Source: an uncultured Dyadobacter sp. (GTDB taxonomy: Bacteria; Bacteroidota; Bacteroidia; Cytophagales; Spirosomataceae). Taken from it: DNA of 64,000 bases. This document shows, piece by piece, positions 54,887-63,364 of the stretch. Each line of letters begins with the position of its first letter. Within the stretch, counting starts at the first letter, position 1. The DNA is taken from NCBI RefSeq assembly GCF_946482605.1, contig NZ_CAMLSE010000003.1:380545-444544 (forward strand), written 5' to 3'. The notes below the pieces were generated by a model. The model was not told the origin of the DNA. It did not search any database and was given only the letters and a program-made list of their open reading frames with translations. The position numbers and the translations under genes are program-made.

Positions 54887-57800
54887 ATGACCGTTCCTAA
54901 AATCATGATCGGAATTCTTCTGATCATCAGCCTCGGCACCGCCGCCCGGGCCCAATCTCATTATTCCGGCGGCGTACAGTTTTCTGCTGAGGGCGGTGTC
55001 TGGCAGGCGAGGCATTTACCTGCGCTCGATTTAACCGACGAAGTGAGCCTGGAAGCAACCGTATTTTTCCAGGACAAGCAGCCCGAAGGCACCAGGATCA
55101 TTGATAAATTCCAGTCTAACAGCGGGTCGGGTGGCTTTGTTCTCGGGATCGGCCGGGACAGCAGGCTTTGGATGGTTGCCGGCCAGGAGCACCTTACCAG
55201 CGACCGCAGTGTGCCGCTCAACCAATGGGTCCGTCTGATCGGGACATTCAGCAAATCCAAAAATCAATATAAGCTTTACATCAATGATGATGAAGTGGCA
55301 TCGTCAGCGAAAGCGTCACTTTCCCCGATGACCCGCACCAACTTTCCTTTACGGGTCGGAGCAGATTCCGATGGCAGGAACAACCTGACCGCCAAAGTCG
55401 CCCAGGTGGCAGTTTACAGCCGGTACCTGAACAGGCAGGAAATCATCGGCGGCAAAAAAACTTCCGGCTCCACCGTGGAATGGCTTTTTCAAACTGAAAA
55501 CCAGAATGAATACCCAGGCGCAAACGCCGGAGGACCCAGGTTAGCCCGATTACGCCCGGTTTCCGGTGTCGATCGCTTTGGTGACACCTCCGATGTGCTT
55601 TGGTATCGATCGCCGGCAACGGCATGGGAAACTGCATTGCCGATCGGAAACGGCAGATTGGGAGCCATGCTATTCGGCGGTCCGGACCGGGAGCGCTTCC
55701 AGCTCAACGACATTTCCGTGTGGTCGGGCAGCCCCCAGCCGGATGCGGACCAGCCCGATGCCTACAAGCATTTACCCGAAGTCAGAAAGGCCATCAGGGA
55801 ACAGCAATATGAACTGGCCGAAAAATTGACCAACCAGTACATGACCTCTCCGGCACCTTACACCGCTTCCTACCAGACGCTGGGCGACTTGTCCATGCAG
55901 TTTGAATTACCCAAAGGAGATGCTACCCAATACAAAAGATGGCTCGATATCAAGCGCGCGGTTTCAGGCGTGTCGTTCAAAATCGGGACAACGGAATATA
56001 GCAGGGAGACATTCAGCAGTGCCCCGGATCAGGCGATTGTCAGCATTATCAAAAGCTCAGCCAAAGGTGGTGTATCCTTCACATTGGATCTGACCAGGCT
56101 CGAAAATTCGGCCACGGTTGCCGAGGGTTCCAATATGCTGGTCATGAAAGGCAATACCGGGAAAACCCTGGATTTCGAAGTGCAGGTCAAGGTGGTGGTT
56201 ACCGGCGGATCAGTGAAGACCTCCGGTAATGAGCTGATCGTCAACGCGGCCGATCAGGCGACGCTGTATCTGACAGCCGGGACTTCCTATGTGATGGATT
56301 ATGCCAAAGCTTATAAAGGGGAACACCCGCATGCCCGCGTAACCCGGCAAATGGGCGCCGTGTCAGCCAGGCAATACAACGATCTATTGAAGCGACATAG
56401 CACTGATTATCAACAGTATTTCAACCGGGTCCGGCTGAATCTCGGTACCACGGCAGCTGCGGCCCTGCCTACCGACGAACGCCTGCGCCAATACGGCGAC
56501 GGTAAAAACGATCCTTCTTTTGCTTCGCTGTTCTACGATTACGGCCGGTATCTGCTGATTTCTTCCAGTCGGCCCGACAATCCCCTGCCCTCCAATTCAC
56601 AGGGTATCTGGGGCGATGGGCTCTCGCTGCCATGGTTGTGCGACTACAAATCCAACATTAACTATCAGATGAACTACTGGCCGGTGGAACAGTCCAACCT
56701 CTCCGAGCTGCATTTGCCCATGCTCAGGCAAACCCAAAGCCTGCGGGCCGCCGGTGCCAAAACGGCCAAAGCCTACTTTGGGCCGGATACACCCGGGTGG
56801 TATTATGGCTATACTACGAATGGCTGGGGATGGACAAGTCCGGGTGCGAAGCTGCCCTGGGGCGTATTCGCAGGCGGAAGTGGCTGGGCCTGCCAGCATT
56901 TATGGGAACATTACGCATTTACGAGGGATAAGCAATACCTGCAATCCGTTTACCCCACGCTGAAAGGTGCAGCCGAATTTTACCTCGCGACGATGATCGA
57001 AGACGAAAACGGGAACCTGATCACCTCGCCGTCGACTTCGCCCGAAAACTATTTCAAAACGGACGATGGCCAAAAAGCCAGTGTTTCGGAAGGGAACACC
57101 ATGGAGCGCTCCATCATCTGGGATCTGTTTGACAACACCGCCCACGCAGCCCACGTGCTGGGAACCGATGCCGGTTTTGCGAAAAAGGTAACGGAGGCCA
57201 GGGACAAAATCAGGAAACTTCAGACCGGCCGCAACGGTCAGCTGATGGAATGGGGTAAGGACTGGGATATGAACTCGGACGATCTCGAACACAGGCACGT
57301 TTCACATTTGTTTGCCCTGCATCCCGGACATCAGATTACCGCCTTCGGAACGCCCGAGCTAGCGGCAGCTGCCAAAAAATCGCTTGAAATACGGGGAAAT
57401 GACGGCACCGGCTGGTCCATCGCATGGAAAGAGAATTTTTGGGCACGACTGAGAGACGGCGATCAGGCACACAAGCTGCTGTCCAATCAGCTGCGTTATA
57501 CCGGGCAAACCAAGACCATTATGGCGGGGGCCGGCGGAACCTATCCTAACCTTTTCGATGCGCATCCGCCGTTTCAGATAGACGGCAACTTCGGGGCAGT
57601 TTCGGGGATGACGGAAATGTTGTTACAAAGCATGGAAAATTACGCTCCCGACAAGTATGTCATCGACGTGTTGCCCGCATTGCCATCTCAATGGGCGGCC
57701 GGGTCTGTGAAGGGGCTGAGAGCCAGAGGCGGGTTTGAAATCGGCATTGAATGGGAAACTAACCGCCCTGTCCTCGTTACCATCGAATCGCTGAACGGCG

Positions 57801-57934
57801 AAAAGTGTCTCGTCAGATCTCCGGTCGAACTAACCCTGGACGGCACCCAGCTCAGTTCAAAACCCGACGGAAAAGGATTCATGATCGCTTTCGACACCCA
57901 AAAGGGCAAAACTTATCGGTTGCTGAGGAAATAA
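54887..57934 (+). CDS. GH95 family glycosidase with N-terminal LamG-like domain
   Basis: 1015 residues from the ATG at 54887; the upstream ATG at 54848 lies inside the promoter. Signal peptide about 1-24 (KIMIGILLIISLGTAARAQ). A LamG/concanavalin-like domain occupies about 30-195. The GH95 (alpha/alpha)6 enzyme starts near 232 (YRSPATAWETALPIGNGRLG); conserved regions are NSQGIWGDGLSLPW near 567, NINYQMNYWPVEQ near 589 (paired asparagines of the active site), SPSTSPENYF near 714 (general acid glutamate) and FQIDGNFG near 896 (aspartate). GH95 enzymes are 1,2-alpha-L-fucosidases or alpha-L-galactosidases. The neighbouring LgoD-like dehydrogenase favours L-galactose, but L-fucose cannot be excluded. 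It ends exactly where the convergent araC gene begins its stop codon. Confidence 0.92.
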   Translation: MTVPKIMIGILLIISLGTAARAQSHYSGGVQFSAEGGVWQARHLPALDLTDEVSLEATVFFQDKQPEGTRIIDKFQSNSGSGGFVLGIGRDSRLWMVAGQEHLTSDRSVPLNQWVRLIGTFSKSKNQYKLYINDDEVASSAKASLSPMTRTNFPLRVGADSDGRNNLTAKVAQVAVYSRYLNRQEIIGGKKTSGSTVEWLFQTENQNEYPGANAGGPRLARLRPVSGVDRFGDTSDVLWYRSPATAWETALPIGNGRLGAMLFGGPDRERFQLNDISVWSGSPQPDADQPDAYKHLPEVRKAIREQQYELAEKLTNQYMTSPAPYTASYQTLGDLSMQFELPKGDATQYKRWLDIKRAVSGVSFKIGTTEYSRETFSSAPDQAIVSIIKSSAKGGVSFTLDLTRLENSATVAEGSNMLVMKGNTGKTLDFEVQVKVVVTGGSVKTSGNELIVNAADQATLYLTAGTSYVMDYAKAYKGEHPHARVTRQMGAVSARQYNDLLKRHSTDYQQYFNRVRLNLGTTAAAALPTDERLRQYGDGKNDPSFASLFYDYGRYLLISSSRPDNPLPSNSQGIWGDGLSLPWLCDYKSNINYQMNYWPVEQSNLSELHLPMLRQTQSLRAAGAKTAKAYFGPDTPGWYYGYTTNGWGWTSPGAKLPWGVFAGGSGWACQHLWEHYAFTRDKQYLQSVYPTLKGAAEFYLATMIEDENGNLITSPSTSPENYFKTDDGQKASVSEGNTMERSIIWDLFDNTAHAAHVLGTDAGFAKKVTEARDKIRKLQTGRNGQLMEWGKDWDMNSDDLEHRHVSHLFALHPGHQITAFGTPELAAAAKKSLEIRGNDGTGWSIAWKENFWARLRDGDQAHKLLSNQLRYTGQTKTIMAGAGGTYPNLFDAHPPFQIDGNFGAVSGMTEMLLQSMENYAPDKYVIDVLPALPSQWAAGSVKGLRARGGFEIGIEWETNRPVLVTIESLNGEKCLVRSPVELTLDGTQLSSKPDGKGFMIAFDTQKGKTYRLLRK

Positions 57935-58804
57935 CTACCGATTGGAAAACGCCTGCTGATAGGTGGCAGGTGTTTTCCCGGTTATCTGTTTGAATTGTTT
58001 ATAGAAGCAGGTAAAGTTCTGAAAACCGCTTTCATAACAAATTTGCTTGATATTCATATTGTTGTTGATCAACATCTTACATGCATTCCCAATCCTGATC
58101 TCAATGAGAAATTGGGAAAATTGCTTCCCCGTGCGGGATTTGAAATACCTGCAAAACGAATTCGGCGACAGTCCGGCAATCGACGACACTTTCTCTAGCG
58201 TGATCTTTTCGCTGAAATGCGTGAGCGTGTATTTATAGATGGCATTAATTCTCTCGCTTTCCTGCTCCGGATTGGAATACCGGAACCCCAGCGAGGCAAG
58301 TGTATCGTTTTCACCCACCTGGTTTGCGACCATCAGGCATTCCATCAGGAATATGAGCCGGTAAGGTCCCTCCGCATGATGCAGTTTTTCCATCAATGCC
58401 GTCACCGCATTGCCCGATTCCCCTTTAATGGCCAGTCCGCGTTTTGCTTTGTCCAGGACATTGCGCAGCACTGCGTTTTCGGCAAGTACCAGGAAGCGCT
58501 CTCCCCAGAAATTTTCAGTGAAATGGATCACGGTTGCAAACGGTGTAGGATCGTTTTCATCCACTTGCTGATCGGGATCGTAATGCCAGTAATGCGGCAG
58601 ATTAGCACCAACCAGTATCACGTCGCCCGCACTGAACCGCCTGATATCGTCGCCCACGAATTGCGTTCCGCTTCCTTTGTGGAAGCATATCAGCTCTACT
58701 TCGGCGTGGCAATGCCATCGGCTGTTGATATTGGGAATCTGCTCCCTTCGGAAACTGAATGACCTGTTGGGTGCTGTGGCTACTTGCAGGATGTGGGGTT
58801 TCAT
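57935..58804 (-). CDS. AraC-family transcriptional regulator (cupin plus HTH_18)
   Basis: 289 residues. N-terminal cupin-like sugar-binding domain about 15-120 (RWHCHAEVELICFHKGSG, FSAGDVILVGANLPHYW). C-terminal AraC double HTH about 190-285 (KITLEKVSSIAGLSPNSFCR, IKQICYESGFQNFTCFYKQF). It is flanked by the GH95 gene and the LgoD-like gene and divergent from the latter, so it probably controls both; the shared element at 54805 and 58885 is the likely binding site. Its 3' end touches the GH95 3' end with no base between. Confidence 0.92.
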   Translation of the reverse strand: MKPHILQVATAPNRSFSFRREQIPNINSRWHCHAEVELICFHKGSGTQFVGDDIRRFSAGDVILVGANLPHYWHYDPDQQVDENDPTPFATVIHFTENFWGERFLVLAENAVLRNVLDKAKRGLAIKGESGNAVTALMEKLHHAEGPYRLIFLMECLMVANQVGENDTLASLGFRYSNPEQESERINAIYKYTLTHFSEKITLEKVSSIAGLSPNSFCRYFKSRTGKQFSQFLIEIRIGNACKMLINNNMNIKQICYESGFQNFTCFYKQFKQITGKTPATYQQAFSNR

Positions 58805-58884
58805 GATCGAAGAGATTTATGCCGGATCACCACCGGTAGGCCAAAAAAACACAACAAATAATTTAAAATATAACAAATGCTAAG

Positions 58885-58945
58885 ATAGCTTATTATCTGG
58901 ATAACATTCGATCCGCGCGGGCTTACTTATGCCTTTTCTTTGCAT
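58885..58945. promoter_or_regulatory. Operator plus promoter in the araC/dehydrogenase gap (shared with 54805-54866)
   Basis: The 24-bp element at 58885-58908 differs from the one at 54805 at only a few central and one late position (ATAGCTTATTA and GGATAA identical), and TTTCTTTGCAT at 58935-58945 is identical. The element starts 81 bp upstream of the araC start, so it may also serve autoregulation. The promoter points right, giving the dehydrogenase mRNA a leader of about 270 nt; the 58950-59218 stretch has no supported gene. Confidence 0.65.
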
Positions 58946-59218
58946 CGTTCGACCGGTTGGTACCCGCCGGTGAACGGGCGGCTTTTCCAGCGCGATTGAT
59001 GGGATTGAAACGCCTCCCGATCCGAAATGATACCTGCATCGATTGTCGCCGATGCGCTTTCGGAAAGTTGCATCACACCCGCGGGAGAGGTTGCCAATCG
59101 CCCTTTTTGTACCGTGAGCGCGTTCAGGGCATGTTTCGCGAGGGCCGAGCGATGTAATGACGGGCATTTTCGATTGGCCGGGTGCCTGCCGATTGATGAA
59201 TTTACAAAAACACTACAA

Positions 59219-60232
59219 ATGAAAACACTGATATGCAATACGCCGGGAGAACTGGTTTACAGGCATAGTGAAATCCCCGGACTAACCCCGGGCCGCACGA
59301 TCGTCAAAATCAGGAATATCGGCATCTGCGGCACCGATTTGCACGCTTACGAAGGCAAGCAGCCATTCTTTAAATATCCCAGGATACTGGGGCATGAACT
59401 GGCGGGAGAAATAGTGGCGACCGACGGCGCGCCCGGCTTCTCCATCGGGGAAGCCGTTACATTCATTCCCTACTTCAATTGTGGTGAATGCATCGCCTGC
59501 CGGAACGGCAAGCCCAACTGTTGCGCCAGCATCGAGGTTTTTGGCGTACACATCGACGGAGGCATGTCCGAGTATGTATCGGTTCCCTCGTATTCCCTGG
59601 TTCACGGCGATGGTTTGAGCTTCGACGAGCTTGCCCTGGTGGAGCCGCTTGCGATCGGTGCGCACGCCGTACGCCGGGCCGATGCCGGTGTGAACGATAC
59701 CGTCCTCGTCGTGGGTGCCGGGCCGATAGGACTGGGCACGATGGAATTTGCCAGGATTGCCGGCGCCCGGGTGATCGCCCTCGACATTAATGACTCCCGA
59801 CTGACCTTCTGTCGAGAAAAATTGAACATCGGGCACACTATCAACGCGGTCACAGAAAATGTCGTCGGACGACTTGACGAGATCACCAACGGCGATATGC
59901 CCACGGTCGTAATCGATGCCACCGGAAACTTAAAAGCGATCGAAAAGGCATTTGAATACCTTTCGCATGGCGGGAAATATGTGCTCGTCGGACTGCAGGG
60001 AGGGCCGATTACCTTTGCTCATCCCGAGTTCCACAAAAGGGAGGCAACCCTGATGAGCAGCCGCAATGCAACCAGGAGTGATTTCGAACATGTAATCGCC
60101 AGTATCCAGGCCAAACGGATCGATCCTGCGACCTATATCACCCACCGTGTTAATTTCGATGACATCAAAGACGATTTCGAGGCATGGCTCGATCCGGCCA
60201 ACGGGGTGATCAAGGCAATGGTGCGACTGTAA
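59219..60232 (+). CDS. Zinc-dependent sugar-acid/polyol dehydrogenase, L-galactonate dehydrogenase (LgoD)-like
   Basis: 337 residues from the ATG at 59219; the frame extends to 59027 but family alignment and the MKTLICNTPGELVY opening set the start here. Catalytic zinc ligands C37, H59 and E60 (GICGTDLHAYEG, GHE), structural zinc cysteines C88, C91, C94 and C102, catalytic-domain E142, and NAD motif GAGPIG at 167-172. The pattern QPFFKYPRILGHE and SRNAT near the C-terminus closely resembles E. coli LgoD (YjjN) as I recall it. Likely NAD-dependent oxidation at C5 of L-galactonate or a related acid. The gene belongs with araC and GH95 through a shared promoter element. Confidence 0.88.
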   Translation: MKTLICNTPGELVYRHSEIPGLTPGRTIVKIRNIGICGTDLHAYEGKQPFFKYPRILGHELAGEIVATDGAPGFSIGEAVTFIPYFNCGECIACRNGKPNCCASIEVFGVHIDGGMSEYVSVPSYSLVHGDGLSFDELALVEPLAIGAHAVRRADAGVNDTVLVVGAGPIGLGTMEFARIAGARVIALDINDSRLTFCREKLNIGHTINAVTENVVGRLDEITNGDMPTVVIDATGNLKAIEKAFEYLSHGGKYVLVGLQGGPITFAHPEFHKREATLMSSRNATRSDFEHVIASIQAKRIDPATYITHRVNFDDIKDDFEAWLDPANGVIKAMVRL

Positions 60233-60233
60233 T

Positions 60234-60301
60234 ACCTGAGTTTCCGGATTGCTGCGAACGCCGAGCACTACACGCAGCCAGCGTTCGCATAGTATTCAGG
60301 T
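60234..60301. terminator. Bidirectional terminator between convergent genes
   Basis: TGCGAACGC (60253-60261) pairs with GCGTTCGCA (60281-60289); outside it ACCTGA pairs with TCAGGT. It fills the gap between the dehydrogenase stop (60232) and the DUF6134-like stop (60318). Confidence 0.65.
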
Positions 60302-60317
60302 TAAAAAGAATGCAAAT

Positions 60318-60917
60318 TCAAAGCGGACGCTGCTTTCTGACAATGCTGAGCCGCACTCCTGCGAGCTCCGTCACGACACGGACGCATTCTCCCCGGACGT
60401 AACTGTAAACACTTTCCTTGCCGTTGGGCAGCTGCACGCTGTAACTACCGTTTTCCAGCTTTCTAACCTTGCACATCGCGCCGTATTTCTCGGAATACAC
60501 ATCCTGTACCTGAGCCGGCTCCTGATAATAAAGCCCAGTTATCGTGTGTGCAATGGGCACCATTACTTCCCATTTGCGCTTTTCCTCACTCTTTTCCGCC
60601 TGGTCGAAGCGGTAATGTCTCGACGAGAGCCGGGTGGTTATTGTCTGCTCCCGCCGTTTGCCGTTCACAACCTGCTCCGTCAGCGAGCTGTGCAGGGTGC
60701 CGTCAGCAAACTGGTTTTCACTCACGAAGCTACCCGAATAAAACGGCACCTTAAACTCCGCCTCAATCCGCTTTCGCAAACGCCCGCTCCCCTCTTGCTC
60801 CAAAACCGTCACCGACCCGATCGAATGCCCCGCCATCAGCACATCAAACGTAGCCACCTGCGCCTTTGCAGACACAAGGGCAAGGAGGAATGCGAGGGTG
60901 AGGAGGGGCTTTGGCAT
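60318..60917 (-). CDS. Exported DUF6134-like protein, unknown function
   Basis: 199 residues from the ATG at 60917; the longer frame to 61187 runs through a low-complexity repeat and is rejected. Signal peptide about 1-20 (LLTLAFLLALVSAKAQ). The body is beta-rich with FDVLMAGHSIGSVTV at its start and no cysteine cluster apart from CKV and GEC. I recall the pattern from Bacteroidota DUF6134 proteins but no role is known. It lies downstream of the fatty acid hydroxylase gene on the same strand, separated by a 400-bp repeat palindrome. Confidence 0.75.
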   Translation of the reverse strand: MPKPLLTLAFLLALVSAKAQVATFDVLMAGHSIGSVTVLEQEGSGRLRKRIEAEFKVPFYSGSFVSENQFADGTLHSSLTEQVVNGKRREQTITTRLSSRHYRFDQAEKSEEKRKWEVMVPIAHTITGLYYQEPAQVQDVYSEKYGAMCKVRKLENGSYSVQLPNGKESVYSYVRGECVRVVTELAGVRLSIVRKQRPL

Positions 60918-60920
60918 GAT

Positions 60921-61323
60921 GTGAATGAGTGAAATTTTGAATGACTGAATGACTGAATGGAGAATTTTTGAATGGGTGAATGAGTGAATGAGTGAATGGA
61001 GAAATTTTGAATGACCGAATGAGCCGCAGTGAAACTGGGATTGAGTGAATATTGCTGAATGGCTCGCCGGGACTCCGATGCGGTGATTGAATTTTTGAAT
61101 CGAATGGGCTAATTTAAGTGACTGACCGATAGCGCATTGCGTTACGCAGACTCCATCACCCCTCGCATCGGTGACCAACTCACTCATTCACTCATCGCAT
61201 CGGCGACCCGGTCACTCATTCAAAATTGCCTCACTCACTCATTCATTCAATCATTCCCAGTTCCACTGCGGCTCATTCAGTCATTCAATCATTCAGTCAT
61301 TCAATCATTCAGTCATTCAATCA
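60921..61323. repeat. Long imperfect palindrome built of 8-bp GAATGA/TCATTC units
   Basis: Left arm about 60921-61066 consists of TGAATGA[C/G]-type units; right arm about 61174-61323 consists of the complement (CATTCAGT/CATTCAAT alternating). Unique blocks also pair: the GAATGAGCCGCAGTG block near 61020 with its complement near 61265, and CCGATGCG near 61075 with CGCATCGG near 61165 and 61197. The array runs from directly after the DUF6134 ATG to the stop codon of the hydroxylase gene, filling the whole gap. Confidence 0.85.
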
Positions 61324-62154
61324 TCACTTGCTCAGCTCGCTTCGCTCGTCGGTTGATTTGAACAGGGGGTAGCCCAGTTGCACGTACCAGGGTTCTTCGT
61401 GGTAGTCTTCCAGGCCGATGTGTTCTGAAAACTCGCGGGTGATCTTGGCGGTACCGAACAGCATGTCCCAGATAAAGAACATGTTACCGTAATTTCCATT
61501 GATGACACCAATGCCATCGGCATCGGTGGCGGCGTGGTGTGCGTGGTGTGTCGCAGGGGTGGAAATGGTCCTTTCCAGTACCCACATTACCGGATGCAGC
61601 CATTTGATCGCATAGAGCGGTTTGTCCCATCGCACGCTGGAATGGGCCGAGATACCGATCAATGCTTTGAAAAAATAGCCTACCAGGAACGCCTGGCCGA
61701 AACCGAGAAAGATCAGGATCGTGGAGACAATGCGGGGCGGGAACAGCAGCAGGTATACCCATGAGTTCCGGCCAGTTAGGAATACGCTCATTTCGGGCGC
61801 GCTATGGTGTACGCGGTGGCCTTTCCAAAGCCAGGTGTAAGTGTGCGCAGCGCGGTGCCACCAGTATTGGGTAAAGTCTTCGAACAATGCAGTGAGGATG
61901 ACCGCAGCCCACAGCGGCACATTTTCGAATACATTATAATAATCCGCAAAGAAGAAATTGAGGATATAGGCCGAAAGCAGGAAACTGAGCGGCCGTGTAA
62001 TGGTGCTCGACAGGAACAGGCCGGCGAAATTGATATACCATTCATTTTTCGACCATTTTTCACTTTTGTAAAGACCGGTAAAAGCTTCGGCAATGCTGAT
62101 AACAGCAAATAGGATGAGTATTTCGTAATAAATATGGCTGTCTGTGAATTTCAT
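61324..62154 (-). CDS. Fatty acid hydroxylase / sterol desaturase family membrane protein
   Basis: 276 residues. Several membrane helices (about 10-27, 41-70, 80-95, 130-175). The di-iron histidine motifs are complete: H100xxxH104 (HRAAH), H113xxHH117 (HRVHH) and H203HxHH207 (HHAHH). Such enzymes hydroxylate or desaturate lipids, carotenoids or sterols, using oxygen. In Bacteroidota the closest roles are in carotenoid or hopanoid/lipid modification; the substrate is not indicated by the neighbours. The 3' end runs into a repeat palindrome; a promoter candidate lies 260 bp upstream. Confidence 0.92.
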   Translation of the reverse strand: MKFTDSHIYYEILILFAVISIAEAFTGLYKSEKWSKNEWYINFAGLFLSSTITRPLSFLLSAYILNFFFADYYNVFENVPLWAAVILTALFEDFTQYWWHRAAHTYTWLWKGHRVHHSAPEMSVFLTGRNSWVYLLLFPPRIVSTILIFLGFGQAFLVGYFFKALIGISAHSSVRWDKPLYAIKWLHPVMWVLERTISTPATHHAHHAATDADGIGVINGNYGNMFFIWDMLFGTAKITREFSEHIGLEDYHEEPWYVQLGYPLFKSTDERSELSK

Positions 62155-62407
62155 GTTGCAGGAAGTCTGGGCCGCCCCGCACGGAGCGACAATTTGAAAA
62201 TGGAAAACCGGGGATGCTTTGTCCGGGCGGAAAGCCGGGACAAGGGCGAGGCTCGACTAGCAACAACAACAGGATGTTCCCTGGGCAGGAAACAGAGCAG
62301 CTCCGGAATGACCGGGCGAAAGGGTGGGATGCGATTGAATCGAATGCATATCCAATGTCATTGGGAATGGATCAGCTTCGGGTGGTTCTCAGCTCGACTA
62401 GTTTAGA

Positions 62408-62461
62408 TTTTTGACAAAGTTAACGCAGGAAAGATTTAACTTCCAAGCATTTTGTCAAAAA
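62408..62461. promoter_or_regulatory. Promoter candidate of the hydroxylase gene within an 11-bp inverted repeat
   Basis: On the minus strand TTG (62444-62446), 21 bp spacer, TAACTTTG (62415-62422) fits the Bacteroidota consensus TTG-N19-21-TAnnTTTG. Around it TTTTTGACAAA (62408-62418) and its complement (62451-62461) form an inverted repeat with a 32-bp gap, which might be an operator or the terminator of the SDR gene that stops at 62491. The leader to the hydroxylase would be about 255 nt; 62155-62400 holds nothing else I recognise. Confidence 0.5.
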
Positions 62462-62490
62462 AGTATTTAAAGTCCATAGATTTAATAGAT

Positions 62491-63327
62491 TTACATCAAA
62501 ACAACGTCCGTCAGGATTTCCGAAAACGCCCAAAGCTCGCGTGCCAGGGCTCTGCTCTTGGCTTTGCCGGACGACCTTGCAGGTTTGGAATTCGCGAAAT
62601 AGCGACCCGTCACATCAAAGACTTCCGGTGCCGTAGCCAGATATACAATACCAGCCGCTGCCTCCTCCGGGGTGCGAAGGAATGACCGGAATAACCGCAT
62701 AAACAGCGCCGTAGCGCCATTGCCTTCCCCTGCAAAGTTGCTGGAAACCGTTCCCGGGTGGACTGCATTGGAAGTAATACCAAAGGGCGCCAGCCGTTCG
62801 GCCAGCTCGTTGGAAAATAAGATATTGGCAAGTTTGGAACGGCCGTAGACCACCAGATCGTGGTAACGCGGCGGGTTTGCAAGCTTGGCTGTCTGGTAGC
62901 CCAATGCAAAAAAGTGCGCTTCGGAAGCCAGGTTTATAACACGTGCGGCATCTGCGGCCTTCAGTAGATCGATCAGTCCGGTGGTCAGGATGAACGGTCC
63001 GACGTGGTTGGTAGCGAATGTGAGCTCGATTCCATCGTCGGTCGTCTGCCGGTGCTGCGCGATCAGTCCGGCATTATTGATCAGCACGTCGATTTGCCGG
63101 TAACTGGCCTTGATCTCTTCCACGGCCTGTTTTGCCGACGCAATGCTGGAAAGATCGCACGGAATAAAAGCGGTGTGGACCCGGTTGCCTATCTCATCCT
63201 GCAACTTTCTGGTCTTGGACCCGCTGCGTGCGACAAGGATCAGATCATATCCCCGGCGTGCGAGTTCCAGGGCAGTAGCGCGACCGATACCTGATGTAGG
63301 CCCGGTAATCAATGCGGTTTTATTCAT
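62491..63327 (-). CDS. Short-chain dehydrogenase/reductase (retinol-dehydrogenase-like)
   Basis: 278 residues. Cofactor motif TGPTSGIG at 8-15, NNAG at 84-87, catalytic S135, Y161 and K165 (YGRSK). R34 in LVARS and the long insert before the C-terminus fit the extended NADP-using retinol/protochlorophyllide-like SDR group. The usual motif TGASSGIG has P for A, which is common in this group. It is transcribed alone, with its own promoter immediately in front of the ATG, and is flanked by a 14-bp direct repeat. Substrate unknown. Confidence 0.9.
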   Translation of the reverse strand: MNKTALITGPTSGIGRATALELARRGYDLILVARSGSKTRKLQDEIGNRVHTAFIPCDLSSIASAKQAVEEIKASYRQIDVLINNAGLIAQHRQTTDDGIELTFATNHVGPFILTTGLIDLLKAADAARVINLASEAHFFALGYQTAKLANPPRYHDLVVYGRSKLANILFSNELAERLAPFGITSNAVHPGTVSSNFAGEGNGATALFMRLFRSFLRTPEEAAAGIVYLATAPEVFDVTGRYFANSKPARSSGKAKSRALARELWAFSEILTDVVLM

Positions 63328-63331
63328 GCGT

Positions 63332-63364
63332 CAAAATTAAGAAAAACAGAAAATGTTGCCCAAA
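63332..63364 (-). promoter_or_regulatory. Consensus Bacteroidota promoter of the SDR gene, leaderless
   Basis: On the minus strand TTTG (63361-63364), 21-bp spacer, TAATTTTG (63332-63339): both elements match exactly. The -7 box ends 4 bp before the ATG at 63327, so transcription should start at or within a base or two of the start codon. Confidence 0.65.

Noticed and set aside
59027..59218. 64-codon N-terminal extension of the LgoD-like dehydrogenase
   Set aside because: Not homologous to the family; the family N-terminus begins at 59219.
60918..61187. N-terminal extension of the DUF6134-like protein rich in HSF/SLIHSF
   Set aside because: It is a translation of the GAATGA repeat array; a normal signal peptide starts at the ATG at 60917.
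62134..62414. Two short plus-strand frames before the hydroxylase gene
   Set aside because: They overlap its start and promoter, and show no domain, signal or conservation clue.
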